The notes under the pieces were generated by a model that saw nothing but the letters and a program-made list of their open reading frames with translations, did not search any database and was not told the DNA's origin. Below, in pieces: positions 1-6,742 of a stretch of DNA of 11,524 bases. Location of the stretch: contig CAMCIX010000020.1 of assembly GCA_945875045.1 (NCBI GenBank), forward strand, positions 1 to 11,524. Direction: 5' to 3'. This stretch comes from an uncultured Clostridia bacterium (GTDB lineage Bacteria; Bacillota; Clostridia; Oscillospirales; Acutalibacteraceae). The position numbers and the translations under genes were made by a program. Positions within the stretch are counted from its first letter, which is position 1. Each line of letters opens with the position of its first letter.

Positions 1-2
1 AT

Positions 3-665
3 ATTACGGGTAATATTATTTCGGAAAGCAAGGTCGCCGTGACTGCCGAACAGCTCCAAAGCGTACTTTGCGCTTTTAGGGGTAAAATAATGCAGAAGCC
101 GCCTATCTACAGCGCCCTTAAAAAGGATGGCGTGCGGCTTTATAAGCTCGCACGTGAGGGTAAAAACGCCGATATAGAAAGCCGCGAGGTTGAGATTTTT
201 TCGCTTGACCCTATTTCACCCCTTAACTCCGATAACGTTTTTGAAATCGACGTTCACGTCTCAAAGGGGACCTATATAAGGTCGCTTGCGCGGGATATAG
301 GGGAGTATTTAGGCTGCGGAGCTTGCCTTACCGCCTTAAAAAGAACCTATACCGGCGGATTTTCGCTTGATGAGTGCGTTTCGCTTGTTGAGCTAAACGA
401 GGAAAATATTTCAAAATACCTGTTAAGGGAGGAGCGGGCGGTCGAATATCTGCGTAAGGTTTCGGTTACCGAAAAGCAGGCTACCCGCTTCTGCAACGGC
501 GGTCAGCTGGATTTTGACCGACTGAAAATAAATAATATAGGTGACGGCGAGCTGATTAGGGTTAAGTATTCGGATAAGCTTTTAGGTATAGGCGTTGCGG
601 ATTTGCCGAAAAATCAGCTTGCTGTTAAATGCGTTATAAACTATCCGGGAGTTGAGGGCATATGA
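3..665 (+). CDS. truB: tRNA pseudouridine(55) synthase TruB, 3' part (5' end outside window)
   Basis: TruB converts U55 in the T-loop of elongator tRNAs to pseudouridine in the cytoplasm. The reading frame is open from the first full codon at position 3, so the gene continues upstream and the catalytic-aspartate region is not in the window. What remains starts at the ITGNIIS stretch and includes the family segment QKPPIYSALKKDG, the KGTYIRSLARDIG block and the YTGGFSL segment, followed by a C-terminal region of about 80 residues like the TruB C-terminal/PUA-like domain. A GTG at 39 is internal, not the start, because the homologous sequence runs through it. The stop overlaps the ribF start (ATGA), and truB-ribF adjacency is common in Firmicutes. 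Confidence 0.95.
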   Translation: MTGNIISESKVAVTAEQLQSVLCAFRGKIMQKPPIYSALKKDGVRLYKLAREGKNADIESREVEIFSLDPISPLNSDNVFEIDVHVSKGTYIRSLARDIGEYLGCGACLTALKRTYTGGFSLDECVSLVELNEENISKYLLREERAVEYLRKVSVTEKQATRFCNGGQLDFDRLKINNIGDGELIRVKYSDKLLGIGVADLPKNQLAVKCVINYPGVEGI

Positions 666-1495
666 AAAGAGCGATAGCGCTCGGCACCTTTGACGGTCTA
701 CACAAGGGGCACAGGGCGGTGCTTGCCCTGCCCGATAATATGAAAAAAACCGCGGTTATTTTCCCCTTGCCGCCAAAGGCGCTCATAAGCGGAGAGCCGA
801 ACGCCCTTATGACGGAAAAGGATAAGTGCGCGGCGCTTAAAAAAATCGGGATAGACGAAATATATACCCTTGATTTTAATGAGGTTAAGGATATGCCGCC
901 CGAGGAGTTTTTGCTGTTTTTAAAGCAAAAATTTGCTCCCGACCTTATTTCCTGCGGCTTTAATTATCATTACGGAAAAAAGGCGGCGGGGAACACCCAA
1001 ATGTTAGGTGATTTTTGTCGGGATAACGGCATAGAATTTAACTGTCACACCCCCGTGTGCGAGGGGGGAGAGCCTGTTTCCTCCACGAGAATACGCAAGT
1101 ATTTGCAAAACGGAGAAATCGAGGCGGCGAACGGTCTGCTAACCTTTCCCTTTTCCTTTACCGCCGAGGTTATTTCGGGCGACAGGCGGGGCAGGACAAT
1201 CGGCTTTCCCACGGTAAATCAAAAATACCCGAGCGAGCTTATTCCCCTTAAATTCGGGGTTTATAAGTCGAAAATTATTGTCGACGGCGAGGAATATGAG
1301 GGGATTACCAATATCGGCATACGCCCGACCTTTAAGAGCGACTATATTATAAGCGAGACCTATATTATCGGCTTTTCGGGGGATTTGTACGGCAAAAAAG
1401 TTACTACAATACCGACAAGGTTTGTTAGAGGAGAGGTCAAGTTTTCCTCGGTAGAGGAGCTTAAAAGGCAGATTGAAAACGATATTAAGGAGTGA
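662..1495 (+). CDS. ribF: Bifunctional riboflavin kinase / FAD synthetase RibF
   Basis: RibF phosphorylates riboflavin to FMN and adenylylates FMN to FAD in the cytoplasm. The N-terminal nucleotidyltransferase domain carries GTFDGLHKGH (residues 8-17), the GFNYHYGKK block and SSTRIR (140-145). The C-terminal riboflavin kinase domain shows GRTIGFPTVN (177-186), the NIGIRPTF segment, and SETY with the expected catalytic glutamate at E232, then DLYGK. At 277 residues it is somewhat shorter than the usual 300-320; the shortening lies in the N-terminal domain, and all recognisable motifs are kept. The ATG overlaps the truB stop, with a purine-rich GAGGG just upstream, so the two genes are probably translationally coupled. 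Confidence 0.96.
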   Translation: MKRAIALGTFDGLHKGHRAVLALPDNMKKTAVIFPLPPKALISGEPNALMTEKDKCAALKKIGIDEIYTLDFNEVKDMPPEEFLLFLKQKFAPDLISCGFNYHYGKKAAGNTQMLGDFCRDNGIEFNCHTPVCEGGEPVSSTRIRKYLQNGEIEAANGLLTFPFSFTAEVISGDRRGRTIGFPTVNQKYPSELIPLKFGVYKSKIIVDGEEYEGITNIGIRPTFKSDYIISETYIIGFSGDLYGKKVTTIPTRFVRGEVKFSSVEELKRQIENDIKE

Positions 1496-1501
1496 AGATA
1501 A

Positions 1502-2311
1502 ATGGACGGCTTTAAGGGAATTACATTGAGCGGACTTATTTCCTTTGGACTTGTTCTTTTAAAAGCGGCGGTTATACTGCTTGCGGGACATTTTGCGGTG
1601 GTTTTTATAATAAAGCTGCTTTCAAAATCCTTTGAAAAAATTAAGATGGACGTTTCGCTCGAAAAGTTCTTTTTAAAGGTTGTAAACATTACTCTGCACA
1701 TTATCGTACTGCTTTCCGCGCTGAACGCCTTGGGAATTTCCACTACGGGGCTTCTTGCGGCACTATCGGGCGCGGTCGTAGCGGTCGCGCTTGCGCTTAA
1801 GGATTCTTTAGGCAGTATCGCGGGCGGAATAATAATTCTGCTTACCAAACGGTTTGAAACGGGAGACTATGTAGAAATCAACGGCGACGAGGGCACGGTC
1901 GTTCAGGTGGATTTAATGCACACCACCCTTAAAACCCTTGATAACCGACACGTTGTTATCCCCAACGCCGTGGCGGTAAACAGCAGAATAATTGATTATT
2001 CAAGCGAAGAAATGCGTAGGCTTGATATTGTTTTCCAAATCGGCTACGGCGACGACTCCGAAAAGGCAAAGCAAATTATTTTGGACGCGGTCAATAACCA
2101 TAAAATGTCCCTTAACGAGCCCGAAAAGCCCTTTGCAAGGGTGACCGGTTTTGGAGACAGCGCGGTTGATATTACGCTTAGAGTATGGTGTGCGCGGGAA
2201 AACTACTGGCAGTTAAAATTCGACCTGTTAGAGCAGATAAAAAAGGCGTTTGACGAAAACGGAATTTCGATTCCCTTTAATCAGCTTGACGTTCATATTA
2301 AGGATAAATAA
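1502..2311 (+). CDS. Small-conductance mechanosensitive channel, MscS family
   Basis: This is a membrane channel that opens under membrane tension to release solutes after osmotic downshock. Hydrophobic segments lie at about residues 10-37, 58-78 and 81-117. The third is the Ala/Gly-rich pore helix (AALSGAVVAVALALKDS), followed by the beta-domain sequence RFETGDYVEI and PNAVAVNSRIIDYS, close to the MscS signature. A cytoplasmic C-terminal domain completes it. The 269-residue length matches the minimal MscS architecture. The ATG is 6 nt after the ribF stop, and its Shine-Dalgarno (AAGGAG) lies inside the last ribF codons, so it is the last gene of the truB-ribF transcription unit. A terminator follows directly. 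Confidence 0.93.
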   Translation: MDGFKGITLSGLISFGLVLLKAAVILLAGHFAVVFIIKLLSKSFEKIKMDVSLEKFFLKVVNITLHIIVLLSALNALGISTTGLLAALSGAVVAVALALKDSLGSIAGGIIILLTKRFETGDYVEINGDEGTVVQVDLMHTTLKTLDNRHVVIPNAVAVNSRIIDYSSEEMRRLDIVFQIGYGDDSEKAKQIILDAVNNHKMSLNEPEKPFARVTGFGDSAVDITLRVWCARENYWQLKFDLLEQIKKAFDENGISIPFNQLDVHIKDK

Positions 2312-2315
2312 AAAA

Positions 2316-2339
2316 CCGTCCTCGCGGACGGATTTTTTT
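2316..2339. terminator. Hairpin terminator between convergent genes (probably bidirectional)
   Basis: A 6-bp GC-rich stem (CCGTCC with GGACGG) and a TCGC loop are followed on the plus strand by ATTTTTTT and preceded by a run of A. The minus-strand transcript therefore also ends in a U-run. It sits just after the mscS stop and overlaps the stop of the converging minus-strand gene, so it can serve both. Confidence 0.88.
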
Positions 2340-2781
2340 ATTTCTCGGATATATCACCGTATTTTTCGCTGAGCGATATAAAAACCGCTCTCAGCGAGTA
2401 GGCGATAAGGGCTAAGAACACAAAGGTTCCGCCGACAATGTAAAAGGGAAGATAAAATCTGCCGGCTATTAGGGTAATAACGGCGATTATAAGACAGCAA
2501 ACCGACAGCACCTTTAAGCTGCGGGAGTTATCCTCGCAGAAAAAATTGTCCGCCGCTATTCTTTTAAGTATTTTGCGGAGCATAACAAGCGCGATTCCGA
2601 GAATCGGAGCGCAGGGGTAGCAGGTGACCATAATCGTCGCGGGCAGGCTTTGGGAGCGGTGCATAACCTCAACGTACCACGAAACCCCGAACGGAAGAAG
2701 TATTGTGATAAGTACAAGCGCAATTATGAAAATATTAGTAAGGATAAGGCAAAGCCTTACGGATTTTTTAGCGTCGAGCAT
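2338..2781 (-). CDS. DUF2975-like four-helix membrane protein
   Basis: This is an integral membrane protein of 147 residues with no known reaction. Hydrophobic segments fall at about residues 10-32, 46-67, 89-107 and 110-135. The order of features resembles the DUF2975 family: a helix pair, the polar NFFCEDNSRSLKVLS segment, a Cys-containing helix, then FYLPF and a last helix. The start chosen is the ATG at 2781 (MLDAKKSV) because a GGAGG Shine-Dalgarno lies 9 nt upstream; the frame stays open for 14 more codons without a better start. The usual small DUF2975 partner (a Cro/C1-type regulator) is not next to it here. Family assignment is by resemblance only. Confidence 0.75.
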   Translation of the reverse strand: MLDAKKSVRLCLILTNIFIIALVLITILLPFGVSWYVEVMHRSQSLPATIMVTCYPCAPILGIALVMLRKILKRIAADNFFCEDNSRSLKVLSVCCLIIAVITLIAGRFYLPFYIVGGTFVFLALIAYSLRAVFISLSEKYGDISEK

Positions 2782-2814
2782 AAAAAGGATCCTCCGAAAA
2801 AATAATATATACCT

Positions 2815-2843
2815 ATTATACACTCAAAGAACAAGAAAAGCAA
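2815..2843 (-). promoter_or_regulatory. Promoter for the DUF2975-like gene
   Basis: On the minus strand, TTGCTT (2843-2838) and a perfect TATAAT (2820-2815) are separated by 17 nt. The predicted transcript would start near 2808, about 27 nt before the ATG and upstream of the GGAGG ribosome binding site. Confidence 0.7.
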
Positions 2844-2862
2844 GCAAGGAAATTTTACATAA

Positions 2863-2891
2863 TTGACAGCCTTGTTTATATGTGTTATCAT
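2863..2891 (+). promoter_or_regulatory. Strong sigma-A type promoter of the reductase-FecBCD operon
   Basis: TTGACA (2863-2868) and TATCAT (2886-2891) are separated by 17 nt, with an extended -10 TG at 2883-2884. Transcription should start near 2898. It is divergent from the promoter of the minus-strand DUF2975-like gene, with about 20 nt between the two -35 boxes. Confidence 0.8.
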
Positions 2892-2905
2892 TAATAAAAA
2901 GCTGC

Positions 2906-2919
2906 TTTTGCGCGCAAAA
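2906..2919. promoter_or_regulatory. Perfect 14-nt palindrome in the operon leader, putative operator
   Basis: TTTTGCGCGCAAAA is self-complementary with no spacer. It lies about 8 nt after the predicted transcription start and about 20 nt before the ATG, where a bound dimeric repressor would block the promoter. It is too symmetrical, and has no loop, to work well as an RNA hairpin. No cognate regulator is in the window. The operator role is inference. Confidence 0.4.
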
Positions 2920-2938
2920 TATAAAGGGGACGGAAACA

Positions 2939-3868
2939 ATGGAAAATATAAAGGACTTTGAAGCCCTCGGTATAACCCCGAGGGACGGAAAGCTCACCGC
3001 GGAGCAGATAAAAAAGGTTAAGAGCTACGGCTGCTTAAGGGACAAGCGCTACGAGGATGTATTTAACGTCCGCGTTATAACGGGAAACGGAAAAATCACG
3101 GCGGCGGAGCATAAAATTATCGCCGAGGCGGCGGAAATTTTCGGCACGGGGGAGATTGCCCTTACGGTCAGAATGACCCTTGAAATTCAGGGTGTACCCT
3201 ACGATAAAATCCCTGCCCTTATTATGTATTTAAAGGAAAGAGGTCTTGAAACGGGCGGTACGGGCGCAAAGGTACGTCCTGTTGTATCCTGCAAGGGAAC
3301 GACCTGCCAGTTCGGTCTTATTGACACATATTCCTTAAGCCAAAAAATTCACGAGCGGTTCTTTGTCGGCTGTCACGACTTCGATTTGCCGCATAAGTTT
3401 AAAATCGCGGTGGGAGGCTGTCCTAATAACTGCGTAAAGCCCGACTTGAACGACGTGGGAATTATCGGTCAGCGTATTTTTGAGCCCGATACCGAAAAAT
3501 GCCGCGGCTGTAAAAAATGTATAATTCAGCTTAACTGCCCGATGAAGGCGCCGTCTTTAGTTGAGGGCAAGGTAAGCATTGACCGCAGTATCTGCAATAA
3601 ATGCGGAAGATGCACCGGCAAATGCCCCTTTGGAGTTTTTGAAAAGGCAAGCTCGGGCTATAAGATTTGCATAGGCGGCCGCTGGGGCAAAAAGACGGCT
3701 ATGGGCAAACCGCTTTCAAAAATTTTCACCTCCGAGGAAGAGGTGCTTGATACGGTCGAAAAGGCGCTTATCCTCTTCCGCGACGAGGGAATTAAGGGCG
3801 AGCGTTTTGCAGACACAGTAAACAGATTGGGATTTGAATATGTTGAAAAGAAGCTTATCGGCGAATAA
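2939..3868 (+). CDS. AsrC-like sulfite/nitrite reductase-family protein with two 4Fe-4S clusters
   Basis: This is a cytoplasmic siroheme/4Fe-4S redox protein of the sulfite/nitrite reductase superfamily, most like the stand-alone clostridial AsrC/Dsr-like group. An N-terminal ferredoxin-like half precedes the siroheme-4Fe-4S cysteines C118, C123 (CKGTTC) and C161, C165 (GGCPNNC). A ferredoxin insert follows: C188, C191, C194, C200 and C219, C222, C225, C229. The GGRWGKK segment near residue 250 is typical of the family. The ATG at 2939 (309 residues) was chosen because AAAGGGG lies just upstream; the frame is open further 5' but that part overlaps the promoter and leader. No AsrA/AsrB electron-transfer subunits are nearby, so the electron donor and the true substrate (sulfite, nitrite or another) are unknown. 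Confidence 0.85.
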   Translation: MENIKDFEALGITPRDGKLTAEQIKKVKSYGCLRDKRYEDVFNVRVITGNGKITAAEHKIIAEAAEIFGTGEIALTVRMTLEIQGVPYDKIPALIMYLKERGLETGGTGAKVRPVVSCKGTTCQFGLIDTYSLSQKIHERFFVGCHDFDLPHKFKIAVGGCPNNCVKPDLNDVGIIGQRIFEPDTEKCRGCKKCIIQLNCPMKAPSLVEGKVSIDRSICNKCGRCTGKCPFGVFEKASSGYKICIGGRWGKKTAMGKPLSKIFTSEEEVLDTVEKALILFRDEGIKGERFADTVNRLGFEYVEKKLIGE

Positions 3869-4805
3869 AATAATATGCGTGGGTTTGTCGCTTACACTAT
3901 TGTTCTCCGTCCTTAGCGGCTGTGGGGAAAAAAAGGCGGAATCGGAGCCTTCCGCCTCGGTTTCCTTTACCGACGATTTGGGAAGAAATGTTAAGGCAAA
4001 TAAAAATCCTAAGCGGGTCGCCGCCTTGCTCGGAAGCTTTGCGGACACATGGGTGCTTGCGGGCGGAAATCTCTGCGCCGCGGCAAAGGACGCGTGGGAC
4101 GATTTCGGGCTACAGTTAAATGACGCGGTGAATTTAGGCGGCGCCCACTCGCCGAGCCTTGAAGCCCTCCTTTCCGCCGAACCTGATTTCGTTATAGCCA
4201 GCGCCTCAACCTCCGCCGATGTTGAGATGAAAGAATCGCTCCAAAACGCAGGAATTACGGTCGCGTATTTTGACGTTGACTCCTTTGAAGACTACCTTAA
4301 TATGCTTAAAATCTGCACCGATATTACGGGCAGAAAGGATTTATACCAAAAAAACGGACTTAACATTCAAAAGCAAATCGAGGATATAAAGTCTCGCTTT
4401 GCGGCGGCGAATTTAAGCGAGGAAAAGAAGACGGTGATGATGCTTCGCACCTCGGCTACTTCTGTAAAGGCAAAGGGGAGCGAGGGAACGGTATTGGGCG
4501 AAATGCTTAAAGACCTCGGCTGTGTAAATATTGCCGACAGCGATAAAAGTCTGCTTGAAAATTTGAGCGTGGAGAGGGTTATCGCGGGGGAACCCTACCG
4601 TATTTTTACGGTAACAATGGGGGACGATACCGCCGCGGCGACCGATAACCTTAAAAGAATGATGGAGGAAAACCCGGCGTGGGGCAAGCTTGAGGCGGTA
4701 AAGCAGAACCGTCTTAATGTTATGGACAGAAGGCTGTTCAATCTAAAGCCAAACGCGAATTGGGCAAAGGCTTATGAAACGCTTACCGAAATACTGCTCG
4801 GGTAA
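3840..4805 (+). CDS. ABC transporter substrate-binding lipoprotein, FecB/BtuF-like
   Basis: This is the extracytoplasmic ligand receptor of a class II importer for metal-chelate-type ligands (iron-siderophore, heme or cobalamin class). It has a lipoprotein signal peptide with lipobox L25-S26-G27-C28, so it should be anchored to the outer face of the membrane. The mature start, SFTDDLGRNVKANKNPKRVAA, is typical of the Peripla_BP_2 fold, followed by a PSLEALLSAEPDFVIAS segment and a long central helix. The ATG at 3840 overlaps the end of the upstream reductase-like gene by 29 nt; an in-frame TTG two codons earlier is possible. There is no strong Shine-Dalgarno, so translational coupling is likely. 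Ligand specificity cannot be read from the sequence. Confidence 0.9.
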   Translation: MLKRSLSANKIICVGLSLTLLFSVLSGCGEKKAESEPSASVSFTDDLGRNVKANKNPKRVAALLGSFADTWVLAGGNLCAAAKDAWDDFGLQLNDAVNLGGAHSPSLEALLSAEPDFVIASASTSADVEMKESLQNAGITVAYFDVDSFEDYLNMLKICTDITGRKDLYQKNGLNIQKQIEDIKSRFAAANLSEEKKTVMMLRTSATSVKAKGSEGTVLGEMLKDLGCVNIADSDKSLLENLSVERVIAGEPYRIFTVTMGDDTAAATDNLKRMMEENPAWGKLEAVKQNRLNVMDRRLFNLKPNANWAKAYETLTEILLG

Positions 4806-5799
4806 AACGGCAAGAATTAAAACGCTGTATCTTGCGGGCGCCGCGCTTGTACTGCTCGCCGCCTTTTTGGGAATACTGCTCGGCAGTACTCCGCTTAAAT
4901 TCTCGGAAATTATAAACGCGGCAGGCGAGGGCTTTTCTTCGACCGCCGCGGGACGTATATTTTTGTATGTAAGACTGCCGAGAACCGCCGCCTCGCTTGT
5001 ATGCGGAGCGGCGCTTGCCGTTTCGGGCGCGGTGATACAGGGGGTGCTTGCAAACCGCCTTGCCTCGCCGAGTATTATAGGCGTAAATTCCGGCGCGGGG
5101 CTTGCGGTGACCCTTTGCGCTGCTCTCGGTATTTACGGCGGCTGGCGGCTTTCGCTATTTTCATTTTTGGGAGCCTTTGGGGCTGTAATGCTTATCAGTC
5201 TCGGCTCGCGGCGGTGGGGAGCCTCCCGCGGCACGGTAATACTTATCGGCGTGGCGTTAAGCAGCTTTTTTAACGCGATTTCAAACGCGGTGGTGACCTT
5301 TATTCCCGACATCGGGGTTATGAGCAACGATTTTAAGGTCGGGGAATTTTCGGGGGTGGCGTATCAAAGGCTTATCCCCTCGGCGATACTTATTTTAATT
5401 ACCATAGTTGTGCTTTTCACCCTTACAAACGAGCTTGACGTGCTATCCCTCGGGGAGGAGGGCGCAAGGTCGCTTGGTATGAACACCTCGGCTATGCGCA
5501 CCCTCTTTTTAATGCTTGCCGCTTCTCTTGCGGGCTGTGCGGTAAGTATAGCGGGACTGCTCTCCTTTGTGGGGCTTATCGTTCCGCACGCGGTAAGGCG
5601 GCTATCGGGAAGTGGGTCTTCAAGCCTTTTGGGGCTGTGCGCTTTATACGGCGGGGCGTTTGTTTGCCTTTGCGATACCGCCGCGAGAACCCTTTTCTCG
5701 CCCTACGAAATACCCGTCGGCATTATTATGGCGTTTTTGGGCGCGCCCTTCTTTGTCTTTATTCTTATAAAGGGGAAAGGGGGTCACGGCGATGCTTGA
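4774..5799 (+). CDS. FecCD-family ABC transporter permease
   Basis: This is the membrane-spanning subunit of the FecBCD-type importer; it would work as a homodimer. The 341 residues are largely hydrophobic, with multiple predicted helices (about nine or ten). Family landmarks are RLPRTAASLVCGAALAVSG, the QGVLANRLASPSIIGVNSGA segment, ELDVLSLGEEGARSLG (the coupling region that contacts the ATPase) and LSFVGLIVPHAVRRLSG. The ATG lies 32 nt inside the upstream lipoprotein gene and the stop overlaps the ATPase start by 8 nt, so the transporter genes are tightly coupled. Confidence 0.95.
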   Translation: MKRLPKYCSGKTARIKTLYLAGAALVLLAAFLGILLGSTPLKFSEIINAAGEGFSSTAAGRIFLYVRLPRTAASLVCGAALAVSGAVIQGVLANRLASPSIIGVNSGAGLAVTLCAALGIYGGWRLSLFSFLGAFGAVMLISLGSRRWGASRGTVILIGVALSSFFNAISNAVVTFIPDIGVMSNDFKVGEFSGVAYQRLIPSAILILITIVVLFTLTNELDVLSLGEEGARSLGMNTSAMRTLFLMLAASLAGCAVSIAGLLSFVGLIVPHAVRRLSGSGSSSLLGLCALYGGAFVCLCDTAARTLFSPYEIPVGIIMAFLGAPFFVFILIKGKGGHGDA

Positions 5800-6544
5800 G
5801 CTTAATAATATCCGCGCGGGCTACGGCAAAAGGCAGATATTAAACGGGGTATCGCTTACTGTTCCCAAGGGTAAGCTTGTCACGGTTATCGGGCCTAACG
5901 GCTCGGGCAAAAGCACCTTTTTTAAGTCGGCGGCGGGCATAATCCCTATCCTGTCGGGGGAGATTTTGATTGACGGGACGAAAGCCGCCGATTTATCACG
6001 GAGCGAGACGGCAAAAAAAATTGCCTATTTGGCGCAGGGCAAGTCGGTTCCCGATATGACGGTTTTTCAGCTTGTGCTTCACGGAAGATTCCCGCATTTA
6101 AGCTATCCGAGGCGGTATACCGAAAAGGATAAAAGGCTCGCGATTGCCGCGCTTGAAAAAACCGGGCTTGCAGAGCGAGCGGAAATCCCCCTTTCTTCCC
6201 TTTCGGGCGGTATGCGGCAGAACGCCTATATCGCTATGGCGCTTGCGCAGGATACCGATTATATTCTGCTTGACGAGCCTACGACCTATCTTGATATTTC
6301 ACATCAGCTAAGCCTTATGAAAAACCTCCGAGAGTTAGCTAAGGAGGGAAAGGGCGTTGCCGCCGTACTGCACGACCTGCCGCTGGCGTTTACCTTTTCG
6401 GATATTATCGCGGTGCTGAGCGGGGGCGAAATCACCGCCTGCGGCGAGCCGCTGAAAATCTGCAAAAGCGGTATAATAAGCGAGGTCTTCGGCACTAAGC
6501 TTAACTATTCGGAAGCTGAAAGCTGCTATTATTATAAATATTAA
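5792..6544 (+). CDS. ABC transporter ATP-binding protein, FecE/BtuD-like
   Basis: This is the cytoplasmic ATPase that powers the importer. The Walker A motif is GPNGSGKST (residues 34-42), the Q-loop lies in YLAQGK, the signature is LSGGMRQ (137-143), and Walker B is YILLDEP with D161 and E162. The D-loop is YLDISHQ and the H-loop histidine is in VLHDLP. At 250 residues it is full length. AAAGGGGG sits upstream of the ATG. The last 160 nt of this gene recur as a frameshifted fragment at 9257-9417. No convincing terminator follows; the sequence directly after the stop contains a remnant of the hydrolase gene, consistent with loss of the original intergenic hairpin. Confidence 0.95.
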   Translation: MLELNNIRAGYGKRQILNGVSLTVPKGKLVTVIGPNGSGKSTFFKSAAGIIPILSGEILIDGTKAADLSRSETAKKIAYLAQGKSVPDMTVFQLVLHGRFPHLSYPRRYTEKDKRLAIAALEKTGLAERAEIPLSSLSGGMRQNAYIAMALAQDTDYILLDEPTTYLDISHQLSLMKNLRELAKEGKGVAAVLHDLPLAFTFSDIIAVLSGGEITACGEPLKICKSGIISEVFGTKLNYSEAESCYYYKY

Positions 6545-6555
6545 AACAACCCCGG

Positions 6556-6592
6556 TTGAAATATTTGCCAAAATAATCAACATCATCCTCGG
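6556..6592 (-). pseudogene. Antisense remnant of the alpha/beta-hydrolase gene
   Basis: This 37-nt stretch matches 9674-9710, inside the intact hydrolase gene, at 31 of 37 positions by hand alignment. Read on the minus strand it encodes EDDVDYFGKYF, against EEDIDYYGKYF in the intact protein (residues 385-394 region). The sequence between the ATPase stop and this remnant (ACCCCGGTTG) also resembles the start of the intact intergenic hairpin at 9423-9432. The fragment therefore looks like a left-hand copy of the ATPase-hydrolase junction with about 240 nt deleted. Its short length limits certainty. Confidence 0.65.
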
Positions 6593-6632
6593 ATATAATT
6601 TATGAAAAAACAGACCTTATTGAAAGATTGTA

Positions 6633-6661
6633 TTGACTTTTTAAAATAACAATAGTATAAT
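6633..6661 (+). promoter_or_regulatory. Promoter of the sortase cassette
   Basis: TTGACT (6633-6638) and a perfect TATAAT (6656-6661) are 17 nt apart. Transcription would start near 6668, ahead of a GGAGGG ribosome binding site at 6691-6696. A short AT-rich dyad, ATAAC-TAT-GTTAT (6660-6672), covers the start-site region and might bind a regulator, but such dyads are common in AT-rich DNA. Confidence 0.8.
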
Positions 6662-6742
6662 AACTATGTTATCTGTTTTATGAAATGAACGGAGGGTAAG
6701 GTAACGGAAAGCTCACATAAGAAAATCTGGATAGTTGTACTG

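Noticed and set aside
1360..1848. Open minus-strand frame of 162 codons across the ribF-mscS junction
   Set aside because: It lies antisense to two well-supported genes, has no ribosome binding site or recognisable domain, and its Ser/Ile/Lys-rich sequence is what antisense translation of this codon usage gives.
6548..6559. Small inverted repeat CAACC-CC-GGTTG after the ATPase stop, as a terminator
   Set aside because: The stem is at most 5 bp with a two-base loop and there is no T-run; it is better explained as the surviving arm of the deleted hairpin.
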